Shown here: one piece after another, positions 11,161-26,100 of the stretch
How the letters are laid out: each line of letters opens with the position of its first letter
Position numbering within the stretch: the first letter of the stretch is position 1
DNA from: Buxus sempervirens
Taxonomy: Eukaryota > Streptophyta > Magnoliopsida > Buxales > Buxaceae
Length of the DNA stretch: 64,000 nucleotides
Direction: 5' to 3'
Assembly (NCBI GenBank): GCA_947561395.2
Contig: OX387194.1
Span: 17,408,048 to 17,472,047, forward strand
Position numbers and translations under genes: made by a program
Notes under the pieces: generated by a model
The model's database searches: none
Told to the model about the DNA's origin: nothing
Seen by the model: only the letters and a program-made list of their open reading frames with translations

Positions 11161-14100
11161 ATGTCTTCTGCTACCTCTCATCTGACGCCGGAGTCTCTCG
11201 CGGCTTCCGGTCGAAGCGCAGAGAGGCTAAGTCTCCCAGCTCTACAGTCTAAGATGAAGTGCGATCCTGAAGGCTATGAATCTGAGCTCCTCCTCCTTTA
11301 CCGCCACTTTGATTCTTCTCGCCATCTCTTCCAACAACAAGCTGCTCTGAACTTCTCCTCGATCAGTGGTGTAGGCGTAGATAATACCGTTTCAAAGGAC
11401 CTCGCCGACATGGCCATGTTCCTTTCTCACGTTTCTCCCTTTTATCCGACTCATCTTTCTGAATTCCCTAGCCAGCTCGCCCGCCTGCTCGGCTCTTCTG
11501 CTCGGTCCCTACCGTCGTCCCTTCGCTGTCATCTCGCCCAAGCCCTAATTCTTCTTGTCAATCGAAAGGTATCTCAACAACGTCGATAATTTCTCTTGAG
11601 ATATTTATTCCAATTACCTTCTAAAGTTCTGTGTCTTCTATATATTTTGATGTTTCTAAATTTTTAAGTTTCTTTATAGATGATTGACATTGGAGAAAAT
11701 CTTGCATTATTCATGGAACTTCAAACTCTAGGCGACAGGGCCTTGCGGAAATTGGCTTTTACTCATGTCATTCACAGTATTCGACGCATGAACCAGAAGC
11801 ACAGAAACGAAACTCAGAATCGAGCAATTCAAAATATCTTGTTTGCAATGCTACAGGTTGGTATCATCCTCGTCTTTGTATTGTCTCTTACCATTTACAC
11901 TTTTCTATGAACCACTTTCTGAAATTTTTTGTTGCACTAGGAAGAAGACGAGTCAAAAGCTAAAAGATCCCTTACTGTACTGTGCGATCTGCATCGGAGA
12001 AAGGTGTGGTTTGATGATAGAACAGCAAATGCAATCTGCACTGCTTGTTTTCATTCATCTTCCAGGTAAGCAGTTCTTTACTGATTGGTATGCCATTTTT
12101 CTTTCGATAATTAGTGAAAATAGTAGAAAGCTTTTTCTTTTCTTTAGGATCATGATCGCTTCTCTGTCGTTCCTTCTTGGTTATGAGAATACCCAAGAAG
12201 ACGGTGATAGCGAAGGTTCAGGCAGCGATGATGATGCAACTCCTCAAAAACCTCAACTTGTTCTCAATAGGGAGGCTATCTACAAGGTTTATTTTTCATT
12301 AGCATTCAACTCGCTTATATAGATTAATTCTGATTTTGTATATCATACTATATTAATTAACCTTTGAATCCTGTTTTCTCATGCATTTGAATGGTATTTG
12401 GCTTATTGTTTTATTCTTATGAATTACATTTTGGTATATGAGAAACTTCTGTTCTGGATGCTTCATTAGATTGTTATTTTAGAATGGGAACCCAGAAAAG
12501 ACTTGTGGAATTTTTTAGATATTAATAATAATAGTGCTACTTTGGAAGCTTTCCCATCTCTGGTTGATATTTTTGCCTGGAAGGATTATGGTTGCCTAGC
12601 ACAATGAGGCAATTATGGAAAGCTGAGATTGTTCCTTTGTGATGGTTTTAAATCCCACAATTGGCATCTGATACGAATACATATTAGTGGTCCGTGCCAA
12701 CCAATAGCTGTTGGTCCAGCCTGATCCTGAAATATAAGATCTGAAAAAATCATAAAAAAAATGAAAATTCCAAAAATATTAAAACATTGAACTGGAAACA
12801 TTATTTGCAAAAAATGAAAGCTAGATTTTACCATCATTGTGTTGCGCTGAGTTGTGAATGCTGATAAGATTATTATTTCTGGTGCTCAGAACTACACAAC
12901 ACAATGCTGCAATTTAACAAATGTCAAACACAATATCATGGAAATATTGAAGATAAAGAGTTCCATATCTCTAAATCTTTATCAATGTATGTATATTTGA
13001 ACTATAAGTATCAATAAATTGCTTGAATTAATTTTACAAATTGGCCTGAATTCTTTGGATCCATTGCATATCCATTTGTAGAAGTATACCTGATTTCTTT
13101 TGATTCATGTTACAGATCCCTCAAATATGAAGTCATACTTTTGAACTAAGCTATTAATTTGAAGAAAAACTCAAATAGGATGTTAACAAATTTTGCTTCA
13201 GCATAAATTTTTTTGATCAATATATCATGTATCGACATATACGTAGAGCATCCACTAGATTATTTGGACATCAAATAAAGCCACATTTTTTTTTAACTTT
13301 ATGTTTCTGAAGAGCTAAGATATTTTCTTTTTCTTTCTTTAAATTTATGTTTCCAAATATTTGACATTTTTTTTCTTTTGGGAAATTCATGTTTTAGTTG
13401 ACTGTGCACTGATTTTGATTTAGATATACTCTCAATGTGTGTCATTTTTTTTTTCTCAATATTTGCTTTCTAGGATGTTGAATTTTGTAATTTCTAAGAG
13501 CCTTTTTGTTTGGGACGTAAACTTGTTACCTCTTTCTTGTTTTAGGCACATCACAAAGGCACAGTTGCTAGCAAGAAAAAGAAAAAGGCGAAATTGCAGC
13601 GTGCCATTCGCAGCATGAAAAGACAGCAGCGTGGTCTTTCAGAAAATAATAGTTCTAATTTTTACTCACCTCTTAACCACCTGAAAGATGCACAGGTTGT
13701 ACTGTAATCTCTCTCTCTCTCTCTCCCCCCCCCCCCGCTCAAGTCCTGTATTGTGACATTTATTAGCCTCAGCCAATTTCCTATTTGTATTACAGAATGG
13801 GATGCCTGACTTGTACCTTGCATGTAGGGATTTGCTGAGAAGCTGTTCTCCCGTCTTCAAACATGCAATGAGCGGTTTGAGGTTGGTATCTTCAAACCTT
13901 CTGCTTTTTTGTTTTGTTTGTGCTTGCGCATGCGTGCGCAACCAAGTATCCTGCCAAAAACAAATTGAGGTACCTGTTCAGAGTTTGTGCTTAATCAAGG
14001 GCAAGACAGTGGAGCACAAGGTTGAAATGGATCTCCAGGGACTAGCACAATTAGATCTAACACTGAAATTTAAATCTCGTTCTTCCTTTCGTAAACCAAA

Positions 14101-17100
14101 CTTTCTATCAATAATACTATATCACAAAGAAAATTTTCTCTTCACCAAGCTGCCACAACCGTTTACCTAGGAAGGTAGAATTTTTAAGGTGCATGTTACC
14201 TAGCCTTAAGCCCCCTTGTCCAATACAAGAGCTAACCAAATTCCTGCAAAATAGTGATCCTTTTTTTTGTCTCTCTCCCTTCCCATAAGAAATTTCTTAG
14301 AATTCATTCTAAACCCTCTATTACTTTCTTGGGAGCCCTAAAAATTGAGAGAAAATACACCAAAGAAGTTTTGCTAAGGATGCTTTAACTAAAATAATGT
14401 CGACCCGCCTCAAATGACAAAGAGCAAGTTTCTTGGTAGCCTTCTCTAAAACATAGCTCCCAAGAACAAGTTTGTGGGCTAGGGACCCAGCCAACTTTCT
14501 GCTTCCTGTCATGTTATGTTTGAAGCCTCAAGTTCCATGATGGAGCCATGTTTAGCTATTAGGATGGTTCTTTATGCATAAGATCTGATCTGTCATTAAA
14601 AATAACATTGGGACAGATTTGTATTGGTTGTTGTTCTCAGCTAGTACACTTCCACTGCTTATTTCCCTGTTCATAGCACCATCTTTTGGTTCTCATTTTA
14701 TAGGAGGAGTTTTGATTTAGGACTGATGCATGGCTCTGGGTTAACATCAGAGTTCAAGTGTGACAAATGCAAGCCTCCTTATATAATTTGAAGTTTCCAG
14801 AGTCAATACCAAGACATTGATTTCAATGTTCTTCTTCATATTCTTATATACTAGCGGAGTGCACGTGCAGTACTGCACGCATGCGTTTGGAAAATGGGTA
14901 GGATGGGTGTGGTCCACGTCTGGTTTTATTTCAGCTTATAAGGCCACCAAAACGAACCACTTATATATACAATATTAAATAAGACCCTACATAGGACGGG
15001 AATGATTTGTCTATTAAATTCCAAGGGGCCGCCACACGTTAAATATAGTATAGAGTATAGATATAGAGAACAGAGGTCAATCCTAGAATTGTAACCTTTG
15101 CTTCAATAAGAATCAAACACTTTAAAAAGCAAACCTAAAAATATGGAAAATAATACAACCTTGCACATAAGATTGCATGTAACACATGAATGGTAACAAA
15201 AACAAATAACAACATCATATATATGGTATTATGCATATCTTGTTATTGCTGTGTCTTCATCTTCTAAGCTACAATAAAAAAAACAAAGACAACATGTGCA
15301 AAGTATGCAGAAAAAGAATAAGCTAACATACACTATACAATATTGCAAAGTTGATAGTAATTGTTAACGTTGTCTGTTATACCCAGCTTACTACATCTCC
15401 GCTACTTAAATGGTAGCTTCATAATTCCACTTATTGAATAGGCCATTTCCAAAAGGTGAAACAGGGTACTAAAACATCATGGTTTGTGAATAACCTGGAA
15501 TTTAATAAACACCAATAGTCAGAGCTTCAAGGATATGTTACCATCATACAATCAAAATCTATTGTTAGTGCCAATTAAGCAATGGATATAGTTAAGACAG
15601 TTCAATATATCATCACAAACAAAACAACATGAAGTCAAAGAGTGATAGTTTCTGTGGTTGCTAATATGCCCTTATAATTTTGCTTCATCAAGTATGGAAG
15701 CATGAAATTTGTATCAGTCATAAATAAAGCAAGCAATGATACTTGATGATGCAAAATAGATTAGAAGAACAATGTACGTAGAGCACCTTACCAGTGACAT
15801 TTATAATAATTTCTTATAAATCTGATTTTTTGGTTTCCTCATTTTACTGAGTAACTTGTACATGCTCATCAGACATGCTTTATGCATGTAACAATTAATG
15901 ATATGAAGTGCTTCTTTGTGACAACATAACATTGTTAAGGTGTATGCAGCAATTCATAAAACTAAAAAATGCATAATACTTATCAATGTACACATAATCT
16001 GCACAAACAAAATGTACAATCACCATATCAGTACATGCTGAATCTGGATAATATGATAATATAAGCCATGAATAATCCAAATTGTCCATCATAAGGAAAT
16101 GATAAAGTTGGCAGAAGAAAATTATCTAGCAAATAGATAATAAAGAAGACAATAAAGAAGCTAAAATTTTCACCACATCCGTTTCATGGATAAAGAATTT
16201 GTTGATAAGAAGAAAAAATTACTCAATGCAATAGAATTGAAAAAAGCATGTCATAAATATGAAGACTACGTAATTAAGATACCTGAATTTGTAAATATGG
16301 CCTTTGTGCTTGGTTACACTGGCAGGTATAAACTTTTTTAGCTAGAATGTTTTGGATTTTGAAGGAGCATCAGTAGCAAACCATTGGATGTTGATATGAC
16401 TGCCATGAGGGCGAACTGCTTATGTAACAAAATGCACTTGGACTGCAAATGGACTGACACTAATATATTACATTATTTACATCTTTACTTGATAGATAAA
16501 AGATAGGGGGAAAATTACGCAACAATATAATGAAGTACAAATTTTTTTTTGATGAAATGTAGTAAAACTATCATGAGAAATCATACCTACACAATGTATC
16601 ATGTTATTCTCATGGCCAAGGACGCCAGGATCCCGTTTGTTGAGTACTTTCCTCTGTAGAACCATAGCGTAGTAATACCATATCTACAAATGTACACCAC
16701 GGAGGAGTCACGCCCTGCAATATCTTTTTTGATGTTATACGCCACCACTCACTTGCGTCTCCCTGTAACATGATGCTTGCCAAAATAGTCTTGTAAACCT
16801 CCGAACATCTCATGCGCATCAAAATATGATCAAGAATCCGAATCCATTCATCAACAGTGAGCACATTTTCCTTTGCTCCACTAAAGGTTGGAGGCATTTT
16901 ATCCAAAAATAGCCTCAACTGCTCGAACCCAGGGTGGGGGGGACGACGATGAGTCCTCGTGGCATAACTGGATGATGCTTTGCACTGTCCCTTTAGATCC
17001 TTATTAGTTGGCATTGTCCTAAATGGTCAAAGAACCAGGTAAGTAACTAAAAATACATTTCAAAAAATGAACGTAAAAAGTTTGTACATTTCAATTAATG

Positions 17101-20100
17101 TGCATTTACATTGTAGTATTAAACGTGCATTCTGCGTGCCGTAATTGATAAAAGTTGCATACCTTCAGTGACCTTCCATATGATTGAGTAGAACTTCTTT
17201 GTAGACAACATTCCTTGTGTAAGTTCCAATTTGTCGTTCTATTTTTCCTTGCTTAACCATGACTTTGGTACTATTCTTTGAAACTCCACGGGACAATGCA
17301 ACATAAAGTTGTCCATGACTAAAAACATTAGCAGACAAATATACACCGACATGTGGTATGGTTTGTCCCTGGGCTTTATTAATTGTAAGTGCGAAGCTCA
17401 ACCGAATAGGAAATTGCTTCCTTATTAAGGTGAAAGGCAACTGAATGTTCTCAGATGTTCTCAGAGGTATTCGTGGTAGGAAGACCCGTGTTCCAATAAA
17501 ATGACCAGTAACAATTTCTGCATCAATTAGGTTTCGCTGGAATCCCTGGCATAGCATCCTTGCCCCATTGCAAAGGCCAATTTTCGGATCAATGTTTCTT
17601 AATAAAATGATTGGCGATCCCAGCTTCAACCGTAGTTTATGAGGAGGTAATCCACCTGGTGCGATTGAGTTAAGAAACTCTTGTTGATACAGGTTTTGAG
17701 TATCATCTTCAACTGTGTCGTATGAGTGGTACACGATTTCTTCTCCTGGAAATACAGAAATGACAGCTTCATTAAATCGCTCCACACATTCATTTGTTGG
17801 GGCTAATACAGCCCTTTCTGTCATGTACGCACGATCTTGTGCATTGATAGTCAAAGATGGGAAGATCGAAGCAATTAGAGCTGACATTTCCTCGTTATCG
17901 CTCCAAGGGATTACCATGTCTTCAGGAATCCTGACGAAGTTGTCATCCAAAGTTGGCTCGAGCCCCTCACCAATTCTCAATAAGAACTCTGAAAATTGAG
18001 GATCAGTTATGGCACGCATATTTTCGGTCAAGTGAATGATTTGTACATCTGCCCAAATTTGTGACCTAATAATGCATGCATTGACTGTTTCTGAACGTGT
18101 CCCACGCGGAACTATAGGAAGAACTTGTCTTAAATCTCCGCCCAGAATAACAATCTTACCTCCAAAAGGATGGTCAACACCAATGAGATCTCTAAGCGTC
18201 CTATCTAAAGCCTCAAATGCATGTCTATGTGTCATTGTAGCTTCATCCCAGATAATAGCAGATGCACGGCGCAACAATTCAGCCAATTCAGATTGTTTGC
18301 TTATGGTACAAAAAGAAGCACTGGTTAATCGAATTGGGATCTTAAATCTTGAATGCGCCGTACGACCTCCTGGAAGTATCATTGCAGCAATTCCTGATGT
18401 AGCAGTTGCGAGACATATTTTATGCTCTTTTCTAATAGTTGCTAGCACTGCACGATATAAGAATGTTTTTCCTGTTCCACCAGGACCATCGATAAAGAAT
18501 ACCGAGGCATTGGCTTGGTGCACAGCGTCGATAATCTTATCAAATGCATATCTTTGTCCACGATTCAATGCAGACACAGCATCCAAATCTTCTTCGGATA
18601 CAGAGATTGCTTCTTCTTCATATATCATTCTCTGATTTGTCATTCCTTCTTGACCATCATCATGAAATGCAGGTAAGTCATATTCAAATACAGATTTTGC
18701 ATACTGTCGCAAGACATCATTAATTTCACTTAGAAGACGATTTGTGACAGATGTGGTGTTTCCACGGCTTGATGAACCGAAATCTTCGGTTAAGTAGGGA
18801 TAAAACTCATCCCAAAGTTGACGCACACCTGTAGGCTCACAATAAACTAAGATTGTTGCAAACAGTCTACGCAGTGCCGTAGGCATATGTACACTCGAAG
18901 CCTCTTGCAAACAATCTCTGATGCTATGATCACTTTCTAGCAGTCCCATTTGCTCAGCCGCTTGCTTGAATGACGAACATATATTCCCATGAACAGTTAG
19001 GAGATCATTAAATGATGTTGGTCCTCTAACATGATTTAGAAGGATGCGTAAATAATATCGTTCACCTTCTACTGGAGAAACTGTATATATCCTTCCTACT
19101 ACACGTTGTGTAGTACATCTTCTTCTCCAACATTTTTGTCCTTGCATCCAGCGGTATTTTTCTGGAAATTCACGGTATAATGACGTTCGAGCTTCTGAAT
19201 CTGTTGAATTTGTATGGAAAAATTCAGTAAGCATCGTTCTTGATAAGTTCTCATCGGATAAAACAGCTTCAATAGGCTGATGACTATAATATGTCACTTG
19301 CTGCCTATTGGGAAGGTGAATCTGCATTGCGTAAACAGAAGGATATATCTTTGAGGTTGGGAACTTAAAAATCCTCCACATGGCCTCCTGCGGGCAAACC
19401 CAACGTGCATCAACGAACTGCATTATCTCATCATTAGAAGAATTGATTCTAGGACGAACTGCCATTGTTACACGATCTGGACCCTTGTGAATGTACTTGT
19501 ACAGATACTTAACTGATTTGATGCTCGAGCAAATTTCAACATTGAGGTGACAGTTGTACTTCTTCAAGAGCCAAGGATTATAAGGTACAACCCATCTGTT
19601 GTCAAGTTGATAGCTATTTCTTGTAACAAAAAATCCGTTATCACGTCTTCTGTAAATTGGATATGAGTCATTGCCTTGCATTGTTGAATGTGAAAATTGA
19701 CGTGGATAACCTTTGCTACACTTGCCATCCCTCATACATGAGCACCTTGAATTAAGCTGTCCGCACGGGCCATGAATCATATGTCGTGAAACTGCAACAT
19801 GTAAACTGGGTTCGATATTTGCATCAGGAATTTCAGCTCGTACAACACCATCGTAGAGATCAGGATTATTGAGTTTATCAGTCTCAGCCATAATGATCAG
19901 CATGTGTACGTGAGGAAGGCCTCGTTTTTGAAATTCAATGACGTGAACATGTGCAATTACGACACCAAGTACCTTTCTGTCTAAAACGTCCTTCTTGAGT
20001 TCTTCACACTTTGCACGGAATATCCTTGTTGTTAAATCAGGACGATCCTGGGCTGTTTGGCCTGGAAGGAGATCTCTCGTTATTTCATCCCATGTTGGAT

Positions 20101-23100
20101 TGCATGTCATTGTGATGAATAAGTCTGGCTTGCCGTATCTCTGGACTAAAGCCATTGCATCTTGATAACGATGGTACTTATCCCTTGGACTCCCAATGTA
20201 AGAAGAAGGAAGAATGATGCGTCGTCCAACATTGCCTAAGGGAAATTTAAGTATTCAAGGCCTAAAATATCATGTAGTGTTTTGAAGGAAAATTTTCTGA
20301 ATATACCTGCTATAGTTTCACCAGCTTGCAGTGAATCTTGTAAGCCTTGATACAATTCTGCACGTATGGTATTTTGATTGTCCCGAATATACCGCAGCTT
20401 CTGGGTTTCAATCTTAACCCAGTTGTCAACTACATATTGTTGCAGCAGACGTCCTCCTCGCAATAGTAATGACTCATATCCATTCCGTATCTAGGAAAAT
20501 TTTTAATGCAATTAGTGGTATGGATGCAACAATATGTGTGAAACACAAATTTTAGCAAGTAGATGATAATGTACCTGAAGCTTATGAGCATAGAAAGCTC
20601 GACAGCTAATGTTTTGGCCACTGTATGTCGATGTGTTTACATCCCAACCATAACTTCCATAAGGTAATAGAAGTGGATACTGTAATGGATCATAATAGCC
20701 TGTGGTATCTGGTACATTTTCCAACATATCTCCGTGTGTTTGTACGATGATATCCCGTCGTGCGCATTCAGATAAATTATCGACTCCAATAATTATTGCT
20801 GCGACTTGCGAAGCATTCGGCATTGTGTATTGGTGTTGTGCAGGGCGCAGCTCCTTAATGAGAAGCCGACAATCTGGCAAATCTTGACGCATTCCCAATT
20901 GTCGGAAAATATGCACGAATGGGTTGTGCCGATGAAGGATGTGTTGGATCTTTTCGACCAACAATCTATCCACGGAGTTGTTTTCCAACATTCGATGATC
21001 CATTTCGTGCTCAGTGTCATAAATATAAAGTTGAAGATATCTAGGTCTACAACCTTGATGTGGTAATAAACTTCCAACTTTATGGTATATTGAACCATGA
21101 GCTCGAAACGTGTAAATACCATGTTGAGCGTTGGCCAGGTTCTCATCTATTTGAACTCCCATTGACGTGAATGCAAACAAATGGTTCAAGATACGAATGT
21201 TTTTCCGAAAGTTTAAACCTTCGGGGCCTTGATCCGCATAGATATGTAATAATTCTGCCGGTACAGGAACATATGGCAATCTTATCTTTCCACTTGCACA
21301 ACATAGCTCCATCTTTTCATACTTAAATAGCTTAGCGCCACAATATGCACAGACATTTCCTTCAGGTAACACATCAATGTGCAAAGTGTTGTTATCCATG
21401 AAGTCCCTTGCACAGTTTTGCACTGTTCGGCGGCGTCTACGTTGCAAAGGAACACCATTGGGGAGTGAAGTTTCTTGAATTGTGGAACCAGAAGCGCCTG
21501 TGTTGCATAATTTAAGTATTGTTAATGTGAGCGAGTAGATACTATGCGTTGAGGAAATATTTTTAACGTACCACTACGTATTTCAATAGGCAGACTGGGG
21601 ACACCTTCTGTTGACGTGTGAGATTCTTCCAAATTAAAATCTGGTTGTTGTGCAATTGAACGTGCCTGACGTCTTACATGGCTCAAGCGAAGGATACGTC
21701 CAGTATTGCTTGTCGTAGGTATTGATATAGAGTGACGGCTAGCTCGATTCACATTCGTAAATCTTCTGCTCGAAGGGTTAAAGGTGGTGGGGTTGATCGA
21801 GACAGCTGGAAGATGTTGGCTTCGAACCATTTCCTAACAAATTTGGTTTTCTATGTTAAAACATGAGTAAAGAGGACGGATTTTAAATGAGTAAACATAG
21901 ATGGGGAGATGGATTTATGAAGTGACACCCCAAAAGCAATGTTCTTAACATGTTATATGGGGGAACTTCAGGAGATATAGTTGCATGGACAATGGATCGG
22001 AATAAATTCCGTACCAGTTGGTGGTATATGCATTAATTAATAATGCATGGTTTTATTTTGGTTGAAAAGAATTAAAATACCCAAAGCTTCATAGCAGGGC
22101 TAAGCTTTGGGGTATGTAATAGTATGAGAACTTCCGTTTTTCATGATTATGTAATATTTGTATATGGGCATATTTTAGGAAAGTGTAAATTAATATATGA
22201 ATTGTATTGGTACTCTATACAATTATGAGTGGCTTGATGATCAGATTCTATATGAGAAAAATAATGAACTTCTATAAGCGTTAATATCAAAAATATATAA
22301 TATTGCTATTAAGAAGCTGAAAATTATGCACAATATATGTATGCAAAATACTAATGGCATAACACAGAATTTAACGTGTAAGAAATAAACATGAAATAAT
22401 GACTATGCAATATCGACTTTGCCAGAAATGAGAAGTTTCAATATAGCTCATAAGAAAAGTGATAATGATATTAGTCATGCTAATTTCAGTATTTGTTTTT
22501 TTTTTCCAATATTCAAGTGTTATTAGCAATTGATCAATATTTGCATACGCATGTAACATACAATGCCGAATCCGAATTTTGTGGAACATGAAACCTTGAA
22601 TATATTTCTTCCATGGAAGCATGCTTAAAAAGATATTTAAATATTTATTGATTTTAAAGGAAAGTTGCATGACGTATAGAACCAAACGACATTTAATTGA
22701 ATACATGTAATAGACGCATGGAAATTGCATACCGGTTGTCACTTGTGTTTGATGTAATTCCTTAGTAGTCCCACGCTCACATATGATGCACTTCCTTTGA
22801 GCACGGCACCTTGGAATACCAAAAGATGAGCTGAAATTACAAAAAATAATGTGAAGTCAATTTAAAGAGATACCTTCAACTACTAAGCAATAGTACATCA
22901 CAAAGTGAAGAAGTTAATTGTATCCCGTTGAACTGAAAATAATGGGAACGAAATCTTGAATGAGAATGTGAAAATAAACAAAGACAATAAACATGATTAA
23001 TAAGAACAACCCTATTGTTATGTAGTGAAAACTATTTAGAAATATTAAAGTAGGAGTTTGAATAATATGGGCTCACTGAATTGTCTTCAAATTTTACATT

Positions 23101-26100
23101 GTAACCAAGATTTAGAGGAAGCTGGGCATATGCACATTAGTTAAGTATTTTCTAAAACAAAATCTCATGGCAAAAAAAGTAATGAGATGTTTGGATACAT
23201 AGCGTAATTCCATTACCTGTACAATGCATTTACTTGATGCAAATTGAGATATAAAAAGTATGGGAAACGAAGTGAAAATTTGAAAATCCATAATGCGTGA
23301 GAGCATATGGATATGCTTGTGTGCCTACATAAATAAAATTATTTACACACAAATGGTCGTGTACTATTAGAAAGAAAAAATAGTTCTATCAACCAATGGG
23401 GATTATTTATAAACTTATAATGCATAATCTAACATATTTCTCAATGGCCTCCATCTACCCAAATTTAATGCATAAGCAAGAAAAAAAATTTAATGCATAA
23501 GTTTTTTATGCCAAACCTCTTGCGACATCAGAAAATAAACAAAGAAGACCAAAGAGTGATTGGAAAGAATCTTAACACGTTATATGGGGGAACTTTATGA
23601 GATATAGTTGCATGGACAATGGATCGGAATAAATTCTGTACCAGTTGGTGGTACATGCATTAATTAATAATGCATGGTTTTATTTGGTTGAAAAGAATTA
23701 AAATACCCAAAGCTTTATAGCATGGCTAAGCTTTGGGGTATGTAATAGTATGAGAACTTCCGTTTTTCATGATTATGTAATATTTGTATATGGGCATATT
23801 TTAGGAAAGTGTAAATTAATATATGAATTGTATTGGTACTCTATACAATTATGAGTGGCTTGATGATCAGATTCTATATGAGAAAAATAATGAACTTCTA
23901 TCAGGGTTAATATCAAAAATATATAATATTGCTATTAAGAAGCTGAAAATTATGCACAATATCTGTATGCAAAATACGAATGGCATAACAACACAGAATT
24001 TAACGTGTAAGAAATAAACATGAAATAATGAATGTGCAATATCGACTTTTCCAGAAATGAGAAGTGTCAATATAGCTCATAAGAAAAGTGACAATGATAT
24101 TAGTAATGCTAATTTCAGTATTTTTTTTTTTTTTTTCCAATATTCAAGTGTTATTAGCAATTGATCAATATTTGCATACGCATGTAACATACAATTCCGA
24201 ATCCGAATTTTGTGGAACATGAAACCTTGAATATATTTCTTCCATGGAAGCATGCTTAAAAAGATATTTAAATATTTATTGATTTTAAAGGATTCCATAG
24301 TCCAAAGAGTGATTGGAAAGAATCTTAACACGTTATATGGGGGAACTTTATGAGATATAGTTGCATGGACAATGGATCGGAATAAATTCTGTACCAGTTG
24401 GTGGTACATGCATTAATTAATAATGCATGGTTTTATTTGGTTGAAAAGAATTAAAATACCCAAAGCTTTATAGCATGGCTAAGCTTTGGGGTATGTAATA
24501 GTATGAGAACTTCCGTTTTTCATGATTATGTAATATTTGTATATGGGCATATTTTAGGAAAGTGTAAATTAATATATGAATTGTATTGGTACTCTATACA
24601 ATTATGAGTGGCTTGATGATCAGATTCTATATGAGAAAAATAATGAACTTCTATCAGGGTTAATATCAAAAATATATAATATTGCTATTAAGAAGCTGAA
24701 AATTATGCACAATATCTGTATGCAAAATACGAATGGCATAACAACACAGAATTTAACGTGTAAGAAATAAACATGAAATAATGAATGTGCAATATCGACT
24801 TTTCCAGAAATGAGAAGTGTCAATATAGCTCATAAGAAAAGTGACAATGATATTAGTAATGCTAATTTCAGTATTTTTTTTTTTTTCCAATATTCAAGTG
24901 TTATTAGCAATTGATCAATATTTGCATACGCATGTAACATACAATTCCGAATCCGAATTTTGTGGAACATGAAACCTTGAATATATTTCTTCCATGGAAG
25001 CATGCTTAAAAAGATATTTAAATATTTATTGATTTTAAAGGATTCCATAGTTCTCTACTCGATGTTGTTATTAAGTTTTGTATGCTAAACCTCTTGCGAC
25101 ATCAGAAAATAAACAAAGAAGACCAAAGAGTGATTGGAAAGAATATGAGCACCTGGTAAATGAAAGAGTGGTGGAAACACCGTGCTTAAATAATTTCAGG
25201 TGTGTAATCCATTTTGACCACCACACCTAGACCCAAAAATTTAAGTTTATAAACCAATTTGTGCAGTGTTTTCGACAGATTTAAAAAGGGTGGTGATGGT
25301 AGAGTTGGGGGAGATCATTGAATGGCGATTGGTATGACGAAGTGAGGTAAATGGACTATGCGACCCAGACCCATGTGTAGAATTATAAAAAGTTTAAAAA
25401 CCAGAAATTCTCCCTGTACTATGTCAAACGAATGTGGCAGATATTTTAACATATGATATCTTAGGTATTTCAACAAACGGTAGGTAAACATATAATAAGG
25501 TAATCACGTTCCACACCATTTTCATTCATCCAGTCCAACCAAGTTCTCAATAAATTTCCACACCAATTTCATTCATTATAATAGTTAATGTTCAAATTTG
25601 TTGCATTTGAAGTAAACGAAACAAAACGAAATGAGGGGTAGTCTACACCCAACCGAGATGTCTGGCCACTACTTGTTTAGTGAGAAAAAAAATTATCATA
25701 TTAGATCTCATAATTCCTCTCTCAATGTCTCCCGAGAAACAATCATTAATGTTTTGAACTCTCATAATAAAACCTCGCTCTAACATAAAATTCACAATTA
25801 AATTTACATCTGCACTACCATGAGTTTTCAAGTCAAAACGAAATTAGGAAACTGGACTCTGCAATAAAATGTAAAAGCAATAAAAACTGGACTCTGCAAT
25901 AAAAATTTGATTGCACTACCATGAGTTATCAAGTCAATATGGGGGACCTCCACATAAAAACTATAATTACTTATATACTGGCTGTATAAATGGCCCAAAC
26001 CAATCAAGGTCTGAATAGAATACCCATCACACATCTCATCCCTAACTGCTCCACTTTTTGATAGGCTCCAACTATTTAGTATGGTTGTATGCATGTAGTA

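Noticed and set aside
18036-18635. 199-residue plus frame inside the Helitron
   Set aside because: It is the antisense shadow of the Pif1 helicase coding sequence.
23823-24770. Two identical 64-residue frames 753 bp apart
   Set aside because: Identity follows from the direct repeat; composition is AT-driven and no start context or family was seen.
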